DNA of 64,000 nucleotides, taken from positions 583,001 to 647,000 of the forward strand of contig JAFFSR010000088.1 in assembly GCA_017163975.1 (NCBI GenBank), given 5' to 3'. Every line of letters begins with the position of its first letter. The stretch's first letter is position 1. A program made the position numbers and the translations under genes. This document shows, piece after piece, positions 44,387 to 52,934 of this stretch. This DNA comes from Anastatus disparis. Its lineage: Eukaryota; Arthropoda; Insecta; Hymenoptera; Eupelmidae. A model generated the notes under the pieces. The model saw nothing but the letters and a program-made list of their open reading frames with translations. It had not been told where the DNA came from and did no database searches.

Positions 44387-45786
44387 ATAATAGACTTGGA
44401 TTAAAAAAAGTACATAGAATTTTAAGTTTTGAACAAAAGGCTTGGCTCAAACCTTATGTTGAATTAAATACTGAGAAGAGGAAGCAAGCGAAGAATGAGT
44501 TTGAAAAACTCTTCTATAAATTGCTTATTAACTCTGTATATGGAAAGTGCATCGAACGAGAGCGGTCACGTGTTGATGTGCGATTAATAAATAAATTCAC
44601 AGGTAGATATGGAGCAGAAGCACGCATAGCTCAACCAAATTTTCACAGTTGTGCAATTTTCGATGAAAATTTGGTAGCTATTCAGCTGAAGAGAACGAGT
44701 ATCACAATAAAAAAACCTATATACGTTGGTTTTTCCATCCTTGATTTATCAAAAACACTGCTATATGAGTTTCATTACTCATATATGAAACAGCGACTAG
44801 GACAAAAATGTAAACTTCTATATACAGATACGGATAGTTTAATATATGAAGTTGAAGACATTGATATGTATCAAACAATGAAGGAAGACATTAACAGATT
44901 TGATACTTCTGATTATGCTGAAAATAATCAGTTTAATATTCCACGTGTCAATAAGAAAGTTCCTGGATTAATGAAAGATGAATGCTGTGGCAAGATTATG
45001 TCTGAATTCATAGGTTTGCGGAGTAAAATGTACAGTATTTTGGTTGATGGAGGAGACACAGTGAAAAAAGCTAAAGGTATCAAATCTAACGTCGTGAAGA
45101 AAACAATCACTTTCGAGGATTACCGAAGTTGTCTTCAGGATCTTGTCATTATACACCGTGAACAGTGCAATATTCGATCAAAATTACACACAGTGCATAC
45201 TGAAAAGCAAAGAAAAATTGCACTAAGTCCACACGATGATAAGAGATTTTTATTGCCTGATAGTACAGACACTTTACCATGGGGTCATTTTAGAATTGAA
45301 GAGATACAGATGGCGCAAGCTGCACTTGAAGTAGAGAGGGAATATGCAAGAAAAATGGCTGCTGAAAAAGAGCAGGAGGTGGAAAAGAAGAGGGGACACA
45401 AAGTATCCAATAAAAATAGAGTAACGCGAGTGGGGATGGATGTTACAGAGCATAGCAGAGAGGGGGAAATTGAGAGAGGGGATGAACCATCCAATGAAAA
45501 TAGTGCAGCACGAGTGGGGGTGACACTTCATGGCAACCAAGGTGAGCAAATCATTATTGAGTATGACGTATTAGAGGAGTTCATACATGACTGGGATCCA
45601 TCAATAGAGGGGATAAGTTCCGAAGAAGGTGAGAGAAGGGATTTATTGCAAGTGGCGATGGAAAGGGCAGAAATCGAGGTGGGGTATGGGCTATATCAAG
45701 GGACGGAGCACGATGAGGAGCACATTCAAGTAATCGAAGAGCTTGAGAACGATCAACCTCCTACAAAGAAGCCAAGAGTCAACTAA
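44278..45786 (+). CDS. polB: PolB open segment: motifs B and C and an acidic C-terminal extension
   Basis: 502 codons open. Motif B KLLINSVYGKC, motif C YTDTDSLIYE with both aspartates, and the following thumb (VPGLMKDECCGKIM, EFIGLRSKMY) are intact. After WGHFRIEEIQ the typical polymerase ends, but the frame continues about 160 residues with heptad-like charged sequence (EVEREYARKMAAEKEQEVEKK) and two imperfect units VSNKNRVTRVG and PSNENSAARVG. Either a lineage-specific extension or a former separate gene fused in frame. Confidence 0.88.
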   Translation: MRRTSSTTRLEAKKLLTTLDNKERYVIHYRTLKQALDNRLGLKKVHRILSFEQKAWLKPYVELNTEKRKQAKNEFEKLFYKLLINSVYGKCIERERSRVDVRLINKFTGRYGAEARIAQPNFHSCAIFDENLVAIQLKRTSITIKKPIYVGFSILDLSKTLLYEFHYSYMKQRLGQKCKLLYTDTDSLIYEVEDIDMYQTMKEDINRFDTSDYAENNQFNIPRVNKKVPGLMKDECCGKIMSEFIGLRSKMYSILVDGGDTVKKAKGIKSNVVKKTITFEDYRSCLQDLVIIHREQCNIRSKLHTVHTEKQRKIALSPHDDKRFLLPDSTDTLPWGHFRIEEIQMAQAALEVEREYARKMAAEKEQEVEKKRGHKVSNKNRVTRVGMDVTEHSREGEIERGDEPSNENSAARVGVTLHGNQGEQIIIEYDVLEEFIHDWDPSIEGISSEEGERRDLLQVAMERAEIEVGYGLYQGTEHDEEHIQVIEELENDQPPTKKPRVN

Positions 45787-45889
45787 CTAATCATGTAAGT
45801 TTACAGTATAATTTTTTTTTTTTTTTTTCTAATAAAATATCATCTTTAACAGAAATTTTAATTTTTACTTTTTTATTTTTGATTCCAGA

Positions 45890-46189
45890 ATGGATTTATC
45901 AACACTTAATAAGATTGCTGGAAGCGACTTCTTGCCAAGGAAAAAAGTTACAGACTTGGAAAAAGATCACCAGTACATGGTGACAGCACTTAAAGAGGTG
46001 AAGACACGATATGGTGTCAAGATTGTAGCAGAATTCGAGCAAAGTTTTCAAGTATTTCTACCAGAGAAGATTTCATCAGCAATTCTAAAAGATGAAGAAT
46101 TTTTTTACAAACTCTGCGATGAAGCAGACAAACTACGTTTGGTCGCAATGTATTTGGGAGAAACTTCTTTCAAATTTGATCGGGTATAA
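45890..46189 (+). CDS. Small Polinton protein, 99 residues, unknown function
   Basis: Intact frame just after the polymerase; the sequence before the ATG, TTTTTATTTTTGATTCCAG, could be a splice acceptor, so a non-coding or short first exon is possible. Begins MDLSTLNKIAGSDFLPRKK and contains TRYGVKIVAEFEQSFQVFLPEKIS, a pattern of alternating hydrophobic residues compatible with a small beta-barrel. Proteins of this type accompany Polintons and some other elements in insects (recalled). A single-strand DNA-binding role would fit the position next to the polymerase but is only a guess. Confidence 0.75.
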   Translation: MDLSTLNKIAGSDFLPRKKVTDLEKDHQYMVTALKEVKTRYGVKIVAEFEQSFQVFLPEKISSAILKDEEFFYKLCDEADKLRLVAMYLGETSFKFDRV

Positions 46190-46425
46190 AAAAATGTATC
46201 TACGAAATGATTTTTAGAACTATTTATTGTCACTTGTACATAATAATACATAAATAAATAAAAATCTATTAACATTATACGTTAGTTTTTTTATTTATCA
46301 TCACCACCTATAGTTATCATTATATTACAATATTTTATTTAAATATATCTAAATAATATAACAAAATACAATTAAATTTTTTTTATTTATTACATTATTA
46401 TATTTAAAAATACATTTTAATTTTT
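46190..46425. terminator. AT-rich convergent intergenic region with polyadenylation signals
   Basis: AATAAA occurs on the plus strand near 46250 (ATAAATAAATAAAA); the minus-strand integrase gene ends at 46426. Convergent 3' ends of the left and middle gene blocks of the Polinton. Confidence 0.5.
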
Positions 46426-47364
46426 TCAAACAATCTCATTTTTATCTATCCAACTATTATGCTTGTTACTTAGACCTAACCACTTAACATATACACGTTT
46501 ACCACTTTTCTTTAAAACTTTTTCTACTAAATAAATTTCTGGATACATAGTCTTTTGAATTTCCGTTTCATAAAAGCCTCCGGAGACTGGTTCATCATAA
46601 TAATCTTTGACGTGGTAAGTTATGGGATTGGTTTTTACAACTCTTGTTATTGTGAAAATTTCAGTAGACCAATTTGGTGTATAGCCTTTTTCAAAAACTT
46701 GTTTTATCTTACTTATTCGCACTTTATCTCCTACTTTGAATTTTGGTTTTTTTACAGGTCTTTTTTCAGTTGGGTAATTTTTCTTGACTTCTTTTTCATT
46801 TATCTTCGTAACGTTTTCAGGCTCGATTCCTATTGTCCGATGTTTTCTTGAATTGTATGCTTTCACTAACTCAGGCAGAATATCCAACCATTTATAACTT
46901 CCTTGTTTGCTGAATTCTAACCACATTGCATTTTTTAAAGTTCTATTAAAGCGCTCACATATGCTTGCATGAAGATTACTATGTGAAGAGTAGTGATTTA
47001 TCTTGTACTTTTTCATAAGATTCTGAAAGTTTGAATTGTAGAATTCTTTCCCTTGGTCAGTTTGCAAATTCGATGGCACCCGTCCTTGTTTTAATATTGA
47101 CTTCATAGCTAGAGTAACATCATTGCCACTCTTCGATTTGACTGGTACAGCCCATGCATACTTTGAAAATATATCTATGACAGTTAGTAAGTAGCGAAAA
47201 CCTTTGTTTTCCTTAAAATAAGGTATCATTTCTACAAGGTCAGCTTGCCAAGTCTCATCTAATCCACGTATGTCATATTTTCTTCGCTTGTACCTTCGAC
47301 GTGCTGGCTTGTGTAGCTCTTCAACTACTCTTTGACGTTCCATCTTAAACTTCAACTTTAGCAA
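46426..47364 (-). CDS. int: Polinton integrase (retroviral-type) with chromodomain
   Basis: 312 residues, intact. The likely initiator is the second methionine (MERQRVVEEL), since the first lies inside the upstream gene. DDE core: WQADLVEM (D42), LQTDQGKEFY (D103), CERFNRTLKNAMW (E137), spacing as in retroviral integrases. Then SRKHRTIGIEPENV, an SH3-like KPKFKVGDKVRISK region, and a C-terminal chromodomain YLVEKVLKKSGKRVYVKWLG...NSWID, which may bind histone marks. Inserts the element with 6-bp duplications, in accord with ATTGTA at the ends. Overlaps the neighbour (47345-47788) by 20 bases, suggesting co-transcription. Confidence 0.95.
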   Translation of the reverse strand: MLKLKFKMERQRVVEELHKPARRRYKRRKYDIRGLDETWQADLVEMIPYFKENKGFRYLLTVIDIFSKYAWAVPVKSKSGNDVTLAMKSILKQGRVPSNLQTDQGKEFYNSNFQNLMKKYKINHYSSHSNLHASICERFNRTLKNAMWLEFSKQGSYKWLDILPELVKAYNSRKHRTIGIEPENVTKINEKEVKKNYPTEKRPVKKPKFKVGDKVRISKIKQVFEKGYTPNWSTEIFTITRVVKTNPITYHVKDYYDEPVSGGFYETEIQKTMYPEIYLVEKVLKKSGKRVYVKWLGLSNKHNSWIDKNEIV

Positions 47365-47788
47365 TATCCGATCGTCTATTCATTTCTTTAATTATATATT
47401 CAATACTTGCAAAATTTCGTTGAGTCATATCATAGACATAGGTTAATTTTTCGTCTATTTCTGCTTTATATATTTCAACTTTGTTCTCATATTCTTGTAT
47501 AGCTTTAGCAACTTCTATAATTTTAGAAGATAAGTAATCAACTTCTTTCTGTAGGATATTATTTAGTGAATTCAAACTAATGGCATCATTTGAATCATTA
47601 GCCTCTCCAATATTGCAAAGCCGCTTATTTTCTAAATCAAAATGACCATCTGATGTAACATTGAATCCAATACCTCGAGGACCACGACTCACTTGCGAGC
47701 CCTCAAGTTTTCTTCCAAACACATCGAGACTCATGTTACTACTGTTGATTTGAAAATTGTGTACGTCAATATATATGCCCAGCTTCAC
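47345..47788 (-). CDS. Fibre-like or structural Polinton protein (147 residues)
   Basis: Minus strand, overlapping the genes on either side. MSLDVFGRKLEG (residue 19 may be the true start) is followed by SRGPRGIGFNVTSDGHFDLENKR and LCNIGEANDSNDAISLNSLN, a pattern reminiscent of phage and adenovirus-type tail-fibre stems (DG.FD..NKRL.N...P...DA). The second half is a coiled coil (LQKEVDYLSSKIIEVAKAI). Together this suggests a trimeric fibre or attachment protein, by inference from the pattern alone. Intact. Confidence 0.7.
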   Translation of the reverse strand: MKLGIYIDVHNFQINSSNMSLDVFGRKLEGSQVSRGPRGIGFNVTSDGHFDLENKRLCNIGEANDSNDAISLNSLNNILQKEVDYLSSKIIEVAKAIQEYENKVEIYKAEIDEKLTYVYDMTQRNFASIEYIIKEMNRRSDIAKVEV

Positions 47789-48760
47789 GTAGTTCCTCTA
47801 TGATTGATTGGATTTCATTGTTGTGATTATTATTTCCAGCAGATCGTTCGGCTATTAATAATCGCAGTCTTTCGACAAGCTCATTCGGATCATCCCAGTA
47901 GACTAGATCTATGGAAGTATTCTTTTTTGCTATTTTATATTTAGGTATGAGACCCCCTCCGCTGGTAGATATTCTACTGCGATCACTGCGGAACATTGGT
48001 GCTATGATTTTTGAATATTTTCTACTCTTCGAAGAGCGTATATTCTCACTTTTGCTATGTCTTTTTCTATGGGCATTTGTTGCTTCCAGGATAATGCGAT
48101 AGTTCTTGCGATCTGTTGTACTTAAAAGATTATTATCTGGTTCTTTTTTGAAAAGCAATTCGATTAGACCACTGCTTTTAGGAAAACTTAAATCTTTCAC
48201 TTTTATTAGTTTATCATCAAATTGAATTTGTGAATCACCCATCATGTATACCCCACTGACTTTTCTCACTCCGTATATGTTATCGATTTTGCTGCGGCTT
48301 CCATTTAGCATTGATAAAAAGTCTGTCGGTTCAGTTTCTTTATGCGCAGGTACAAATGGTGAATATATAGATTTGAATGATGAATTTGCAGAATTGAATG
48401 ATGAATTCATCATTGTGCTATTTATCGGAGAAAAATCATCGCCATTAGAAGCATTATTATCAAACGCAGAACCCGAGTCATTAATATCGTTTAAAATATA
48501 ACTTGATTCGTCGAATCTCAATCTTTTTTTTGCCGATTTTCTGTTACTGTCTATAGCTGAAATGTGATTAGAACGTGACACACTTTCAGTTGTCGAATCG
48601 ACAAGCTTTTCAAGTGGTGTAATAACTGGTTTTAAAGTATCACCAATAACCTTTTCAAAATCATCTCTCTCCTTTTTTAATAAAGAGTATTTTTTTTTAA
48701 TAGCCTCACGTGCTCGTAAGAGCTCGCTAAGAACATTTTTTCTTTCTTAAAGTCAGGCAT
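47766..48760 (-). pseudogene. Polinton protein of unknown function, frameshifted near its start
   Basis: A frame from 48581 down to 47766 is open (271 residues), but the same frame extends upstream through a coiled-coil stretch (EAIKKKYSLLKKERDDFEK, TLKPVITPLEKLVD) to about 48738, where a one-base shift separates it from MPDFKKEK at 48760. C-terminal block DLVYWDDPNELVERLRLLIA and NEIQSIIEELREAG is the most conserved part in other insect Polintons, as I remember. The middle is Ser/Asn-rich. Possibly a virion core or linker protein; function unknown. The last 23 bases overlap the next gene. Confidence 0.78.
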
Positions 48761-48803
48761 GCTGACAAGATGCTGTCTACAATCGAACTGCAAAGATTAA
48801 GAT

Positions 48804-49497
48804 TTATACTTCCTTTTTAATGGCAAAACAGTCAAATCCTTTTCTATATCTACCATCATTCATTGCTCTATCTTTGTCAATAACAACAAATCCATACTTG
48901 TCATTCTTCCAGCATTCAGTACAAAGATTTCGAAATTCATTTAAAGTTAAGTCAGTATTCACATGGTCTTCATAGATATGTTTAAGATTAACATCATCTT
49001 GACGATAAATTACCATCAAATTAATATTGTCCCTGATGAGATGTTTCGGTATATGAGCATATGACTGACATAGATAAAAGCTATCTACACTTTTGTGTCT
49101 CCCCATACAGAAAAAAGCTCTGACGTTATCCTGCTTCTCACAAGCCACATCGTCAAAAATTATAATTGAATTTGGTAGGGCTTCATCTGGAGACACTACA
49201 GATGCATGTTCACTGAACGGTAGATATGATATACCTTCAATTGGCTCTAAAACTTTTTGAAGAAATTGATATTTCGGTTGATTTAAGGATTTAGAGTATA
49301 CATACAAATTTTCAAATCTAAGACCATTAGGGTGTGTAATTAGAGCCAATAAACTATTAGTTTTTCCACAGTTTGATGGGCCACAGAATACTGCTCGTAT
49401 ATTATCTGGAAGTAACTCCCCATGTCGCTTTTTTTTTCGTTTTCTCAAAATCAAAGTTGGCGACGGGAAGTTTGACGTTCTGCTCAGTAAAATCCAT
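48804..49497 (-). pseudogene. A32-type genome-packaging ATPase, one frameshift in a poly-A run
   Basis: The frame 49454-48804 (216 residues) holds Walker A GPSNCGKT (25-32), Walker B IIIFDD (97-102), and KSVDSFYLCQSYAHIPKHLIRDN, the family's sensor region. The natural start is upstream at 49497 (MDFTEQNVKLP); a run of nine A (49429-49437 as T on the plus strand) carries the shift between them. The annotated Met at 49454 is thus internal. The protein powers packaging of the genome into capsids in virus-like relatives. Confidence 0.92.
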
Positions 49498-49595
49498 GTT
49501 TACGTAACAAAGTCAAATCTAAGATTGACCTTTTCAAAATATAAACGCTTGTTTTATATTTTGATCATCAGTTGTAAATCAGCACTCGAAGAGAG
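49498..49595. promoter_or_regulatory. Divergent promoter region between ATPase and virion genes
   Basis: About 100 bp between the ATPase start (49497, minus) and the minor virion gene (49596, plus). TATAAACG (49540) and TTTTATATTTTG (49551) can serve as TATA-like elements on either strand. Inferred from position. Confidence 0.45.
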
Positions 49596-50408
49596 ATGCT
49601 CGTACACAAATCACAGAAGCACCCTAAGGGTAAAGGGTTACTTGATAAAGTAATCAATAACTTACCTATTGAAATGCATATTCCTGGATATCAATATTGT
49701 GGTCCCGGAACAAAACTGAAAAAGCGTCTAAAAAGAGGTGATGCAGGTATCAATCCACTTGATCAAGCATGTAAAGAACATGACATATCTTATTCTGATA
49801 AAAATGCTAATCGAAAAGTAGCTGACATGAAGCTCGCTGATAAAGCTTGGCAGCGTGTTAGAGCCAAAAATGCAAGTCTTAGCGAAAAAGCAACTGCTTT
49901 TGTTGTTGCAAATGCTATGAAATTAAAAGGAAAGACAGGAATGGGTGTAAAATTGAGTAAATTAGTAACTGCAAGTAAAAAATCATTAAAACCAAGTAAA
50001 CATTCTCGCAAAGTTATACAGTCCGCTTTAAAAGGTGCACGTGAAGCTCTCAAGATTGTTGGCGGTAAGAAAAAAATTATCATTCCACGTATTCTACCTG
50101 TTCCATCAAAAATAGGTGGCGCTCTGCCTTTTCTCATACCATTGTTCGCAGCACTAAGTGCAACTGGTGCTCTGGCTGGAGGAGCTGCTGGAATAGCTAA
50201 AGCAGTAAATGAGGCTAAAGCTGCACAGAAAAATTATGAAGAAAGTAAGAGACATAATAAAACTATGGAAGCTATTGCTCTAGGAAAAGGTCTCTATCTT
50301 AAACCATATAAAACTGGAATGGGATTATTTATGAAACCTCATATCGGTAATGGTCAAGTTAAAAAAAAAAAACTTCGATTTAACTTTGCCAAATCGTGCA
50401 CTGACTGA
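49596..50408 (+). CDS. Minor virion protein with phospholipase A2 domain and membrane-active segment
   Basis: 270 residues. N-terminal PLA2 of the parvovirus VP1u type: calcium loop YCGPGT (34-39) and catalytic HD (62-63) followed by Tyr66. Then a basic region, IIIPRILPVPSKIGG and a hydrophobic glycine/alanine-rich segment LPFLIPLFAALSATGALAGG, and a repeat-like end (GKGLYLKPYKTGMGLFMKP) as seen in adenovirus pVI/pX-like proteins of adintoviruses. PLA2 would act on membranes during entry. The frame runs through twelve A (50361-50372); the protease frame starts in the overlap, one base out of register. Confidence 0.88.
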   Translation: MLVHKSQKHPKGKGLLDKVINNLPIEMHIPGYQYCGPGTKLKKRLKRGDAGINPLDQACKEHDISYSDKNANRKVADMKLADKAWQRVRAKNASLSEKATAFVVANAMKLKGKTGMGVKLSKLVTASKKSLKPSKHSRKVIQSALKGAREALKIVGGKKKIIIPRILPVPSKIGGALPFLIPLFAALSATGALAGGAAGIAKAVNEAKAAQKNYEESKRHNKTMEAIALGKGLYLKPYKTGMGLFMKPHIGNGQVKKKKLRFNFAKSCTD

Positions 50409-50742
50409 CTATGATCTTATAAAGTATGCTCGTATGATGAAAATCCCATATTTTCGAGGTGTTTTCATGAGAAATAATCTACCTTCTGATGGCCCATGGC
50501 ATAACGAATCTGCTATAGTTAACTTAGATGATTTTCAAAACAAAGGCACTCACTGGGTATGTTATCGAAAACGAGGTTCTGAAGTGATTTATTTTGATAG
50601 TTTTGGTGATCTTAAACCCCCTATAGATCTCATGTTATATTTTAACGTGAAAGAAGTGAAATACAACTATAAAAGATATCAAAATTTTGACTCATTTATT
50701 TGTGGACATCTTTGTCTTCAATTCTTGTGTGAAAGACTATAA
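50350..50742 (+). CDS. Adenovirus-type cysteine protease
   Basis: 130 residues visible. Catalytic residues His68 (GTHWVCY), Asp83 (YFDSFGDLKPP) and Cys118 (FICGHLCLQFL) are all present. The region from NRALTDYDLIKYAR and GVFMRNNLP is the usual N-terminus. No convincing initiator: Met at 50350 lies in the end of the PLA2-protein frame, and a poly-A run of twelve lies between, so the protease was probably fused to the upstream protein or expressed through a frame change. It would mature capsid precursors. Confidence 0.9.
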   Translation: MVKLKKKNFDLTLPNRALTDYDLIKYARMMKIPYFRGVFMRNNLPSDGPWHNESAIVNLDDFQNKGTHWVCYRKRGSEVIYFDSFGDLKPPIDLMLYFNVKEVKYNYKRYQNFDSFICGHLCLQFLCERL

Positions 50743-50787
50743 AAGAAGAGTTTTCAGACAAGCAGGATCATTCTTTTTCAAACAGTC

Positions 50788-51477
50788 ATGGAAGATAGTT
50801 TCACTTTGAGTCTTTCAGGCAAATCTTCTATCTTAGAAGCGCAATATTTTCCTTCAATAGAACTACCACAGCATAAGAATTTTGTTTTGGGTTTAGTTGA
50901 ACTTTTAACATTCAACTCGATTCCCAATGTTGACGATTCGAATAATAAACTTCATATAAACGGAGAGAAGATTATTATTATTCCTACTGGCAGTTATGAA
51001 ATTGATGCTATTAATCAATTTTTGCAAAAAGATTTGAAATCTAAAGGAATCGAATTTTCCTTAAAAGCTAACAACAATACTCTCAGAAGTGAAATTTATT
51101 GCAGCCATGAGATAAATCTTAGACCTCGGGATTCAATAGGCAGTCTTCTCGGTTTCACTCGTCGCGTTCTTCATGAAGACACTCATCACAGCTCTGATTT
51201 ACCTGTGAAGATATTGAAAATAAACGCACTCAGAGTAGAGTGTAATATTACTACAGGTGCTTACATCAACGACAAAAAAGTTCACACGATCCATGAGTTT
51301 TTCCCAAAAGTTCCTCCAGGATATAAAATCATAGAAGTTCCATCGCATGTCATATATTTACCACTCAATGTTAAAAGTATAGATCATCTTCAAATCCGAA
51401 TTGTTGATCAAGACGGAAATTTAGTGAATTTCCGAGGAGAGGAAATTACTGTTAGACTTCACATAAAATCTGTATAA
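50788..51477 (+). CDS. Minor capsid protein (penton-like, single jelly roll)
   Basis: 229 residues, intact. Alternating strands typical of jelly-roll proteins; conserved blocks RPRDSIGSLLGFTRRVL, LRVECNITTGAYIN, HTIHEFFPKVPPGYKI, QIRIVDQDGNLVNFRGEEI. This is the Polinton mCP, predicted to form the capsid vertices. Starts 45 bp after the protease; likely the same transcription block. Confidence 0.92.
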   Translation: MEDSFTLSLSGKSSILEAQYFPSIELPQHKNFVLGLVELLTFNSIPNVDDSNNKLHINGEKIIIIPTGSYEIDAINQFLQKDLKSKGIEFSLKANNNTLRSEIYCSHEINLRPRDSIGSLLGFTRRVLHEDTHHSSDLPVKILKINALRVECNITTGAYINDKKVHTIHEFFPKVPPGYKIIEVPSHVIYLPLNVKSIDHLQIRIVDQDGNLVNFRGEEITVRLHIKSV

Positions 51478-51653
51478 TGGGAATCGTTTATAATTCAAGT
51501 GTGCATATAAGTCAGCCATCATGTCAACCCACCATCAGTCGTCCAAAGGTACTCAAACTGTTAACACGGAAGAGCATCCAGTTTCTCAAAAGCATAGGTC
51601 TCAAAGTACGTGGAAAAAGATAAATTGTATCATTCTCTGCTGCTTTCAGAAAA
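51478..51653 (+). other. Gap before the major capsid gene, possible short frame
   Basis: Contains an ATG at 51521 opening about 60 codons (MSTHHQSSKGTQTVNTEEHP) that overlap the capsid start out of frame. It ends in TGCTTTCAG directly before the capsid ATG, so it may also hold a 5' leader with splice acceptor. Undecided. Confidence 0.35.
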
Positions 51654-52895
51654 ATGGACGAAATTCTAAGCATTCAATCAGGTGTCGCATTCGATGAGTC
51701 TATTGCTCATTATGAGGTTCACGCACATCAACCATACTCCACATTAAGTTTCAATAACAGTGATGAAATCCGTATTTCTATTCAGCATCAAGATTTATGC
51801 CTCTTACCATCATGTAGTTACATCCATGTATGTGGAAAATTACAAAAACCAGATGGACAAGCACTAACTAAAACTAATTTCGTTAACAATGGCATTTGTC
51901 ATCTGTTTGATGAAATTCGATATGAACTTAATGCTGTAGAGATAGATAAAAGTAAAAATGTTGGTCTGAGTAGTCTCATGAAGGGATGCACTTCATTTAA
52001 TCCAAATCAGACTCTAACATTAGAAAATGCAGGCTGGCTTGGTGTTGAAGAAGGAAACAAAACAATTGTAGATGATCATGGAAATTTTGACGTTTCTATC
52101 CCACTAAGTATGATTTTAGGCTTCGCAGAAGATTACAAGAAAATTGTTGTTAATATGAAGCATGAACTCATTCTCACAAGATCAAGAAATGACCTGAATG
52201 CTATAGTACAGGAAGGTACTGTAGTCAACAATGCAACCACATATGAACCTTATCAAATAAAAATATCAAAGATAGAGTGGTTAATGCCATATGTTATTGC
52301 ATCAGATAACAAAAAAATCCAGCTGTTAAATTTCATTGGCAAAGATAATCCTATTTCTATGAGTTTTCGTTCATGGGAGTTATTTGAATATCCTCTTCTT
52401 CCAACAACAAATAAACACGTCTGGACGGTAAAAACTTCAAATCAATTGGAGAAACCACGTTTCGTGATTCTTGGATTACAATCGGGAAAAAAAGGTTCAA
52501 GACCTAAAAATGCCAGTCGCTTTGACCACTGTAATATTAATAATGTGAGACTTTTCTTGAATTCGCAATATTATCCGTACAACAATCTCAATCTTGACAT
52601 ATCTAAGAATCAATTTGCTATTCTATATGATATGTATGCTAATTTTCAGAAAAGCTATTACGGAAGAGATTCACAACCATTGTTGACAAAGTCTCAGTTT
52701 ATCAACTTTGAACCACTCATAGTTATTGACTGTTCACGACAAAACGAATCTCTAAAGAGCGCTCCTGTCGATGTACGTCTAGAATTTGAGTCTCAAACTG
52801 ACTTTCCAGCTAATACTTCAGCTTATTGCATGATCTTACACGATCGCATCGTTCAGTACAATCCTATTAGTGGAGATGTTCGGAAGCTTGTCTGA
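51654..52895 (+). CDS. Major capsid protein (hexon-like, double jelly roll)
   Basis: 413 residues, intact. Conserved Polinton MCP blocks: LSIQSGVAFDESIAHYEVHA, GICHLFDEIRYELNAVEID, GFAEDYKKIVVNMKHEL, then near the end CNINNVRLFLNSQYYPYNNL and YDMYANFQKSYYG. Two jelly-roll halves are expected, as in adenovirus hexon. Its integrity beside a broken polymerase suggests that the loss of function is recent. Confidence 0.95.
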   Translation: MDEILSIQSGVAFDESIAHYEVHAHQPYSTLSFNNSDEIRISIQHQDLCLLPSCSYIHVCGKLQKPDGQALTKTNFVNNGICHLFDEIRYELNAVEIDKSKNVGLSSLMKGCTSFNPNQTLTLENAGWLGVEEGNKTIVDDHGNFDVSIPLSMILGFAEDYKKIVVNMKHELILTRSRNDLNAIVQEGTVVNNATTYEPYQIKISKIEWLMPYVIASDNKKIQLLNFIGKDNPISMSFRSWELFEYPLLPTTNKHVWTVKTSNQLEKPRFVILGLQSGKKGSRPKNASRFDHCNINNVRLFLNSQYYPYNNLNLDISKNQFAILYDMYANFQKSYYGRDSQPLLTKSQFINFEPLIVIDCSRQNESLKSAPVDVRLEFESQTDFPANTSAYCMILHDRIVQYNPISGDVRKLV

Positions 52896-52934
52896 ATTAT
52901 CTTCACTTTTACGTAAAAAAATTAATATTTCGAA

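Larger units (their letters stand above)
41525..45786 (+). pseudogene. polB: Polinton family-B DNA polymerase, multiply interrupted
   Basis: Start MTSIDFFERLV at 41525 after the repeat array. Recognisable: Polinton N-terminal region (to ~42150), SYIPLP...NKKACINV (~42210), a C2H2-like finger (CERC...HENNC, ~42690), exonuclease motif FVIYADFECLL (~42844), a Cys/His block flanking an intron at 43185-43255, motif A YFDINNLYGWAM (~44089), motif B KLLINSVYGK (~44520) and motif C YTDTDSLIY (~44818). The last 160 residues (from ~45290) form an unusual charged extension. Lesions: in-frame TAG at 41618, TAA at 42023, shifts near 42145, 42895, 43140, 43350, 43840 and 44330. Would replicate the element by protein priming; this copy cannot. 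Confidence 0.93.

Noticed and set aside
48244..48501. Plus-strand open frame inside the middle Polinton block
   Set aside because: Shadow of the minus-strand gene 47766-48760.
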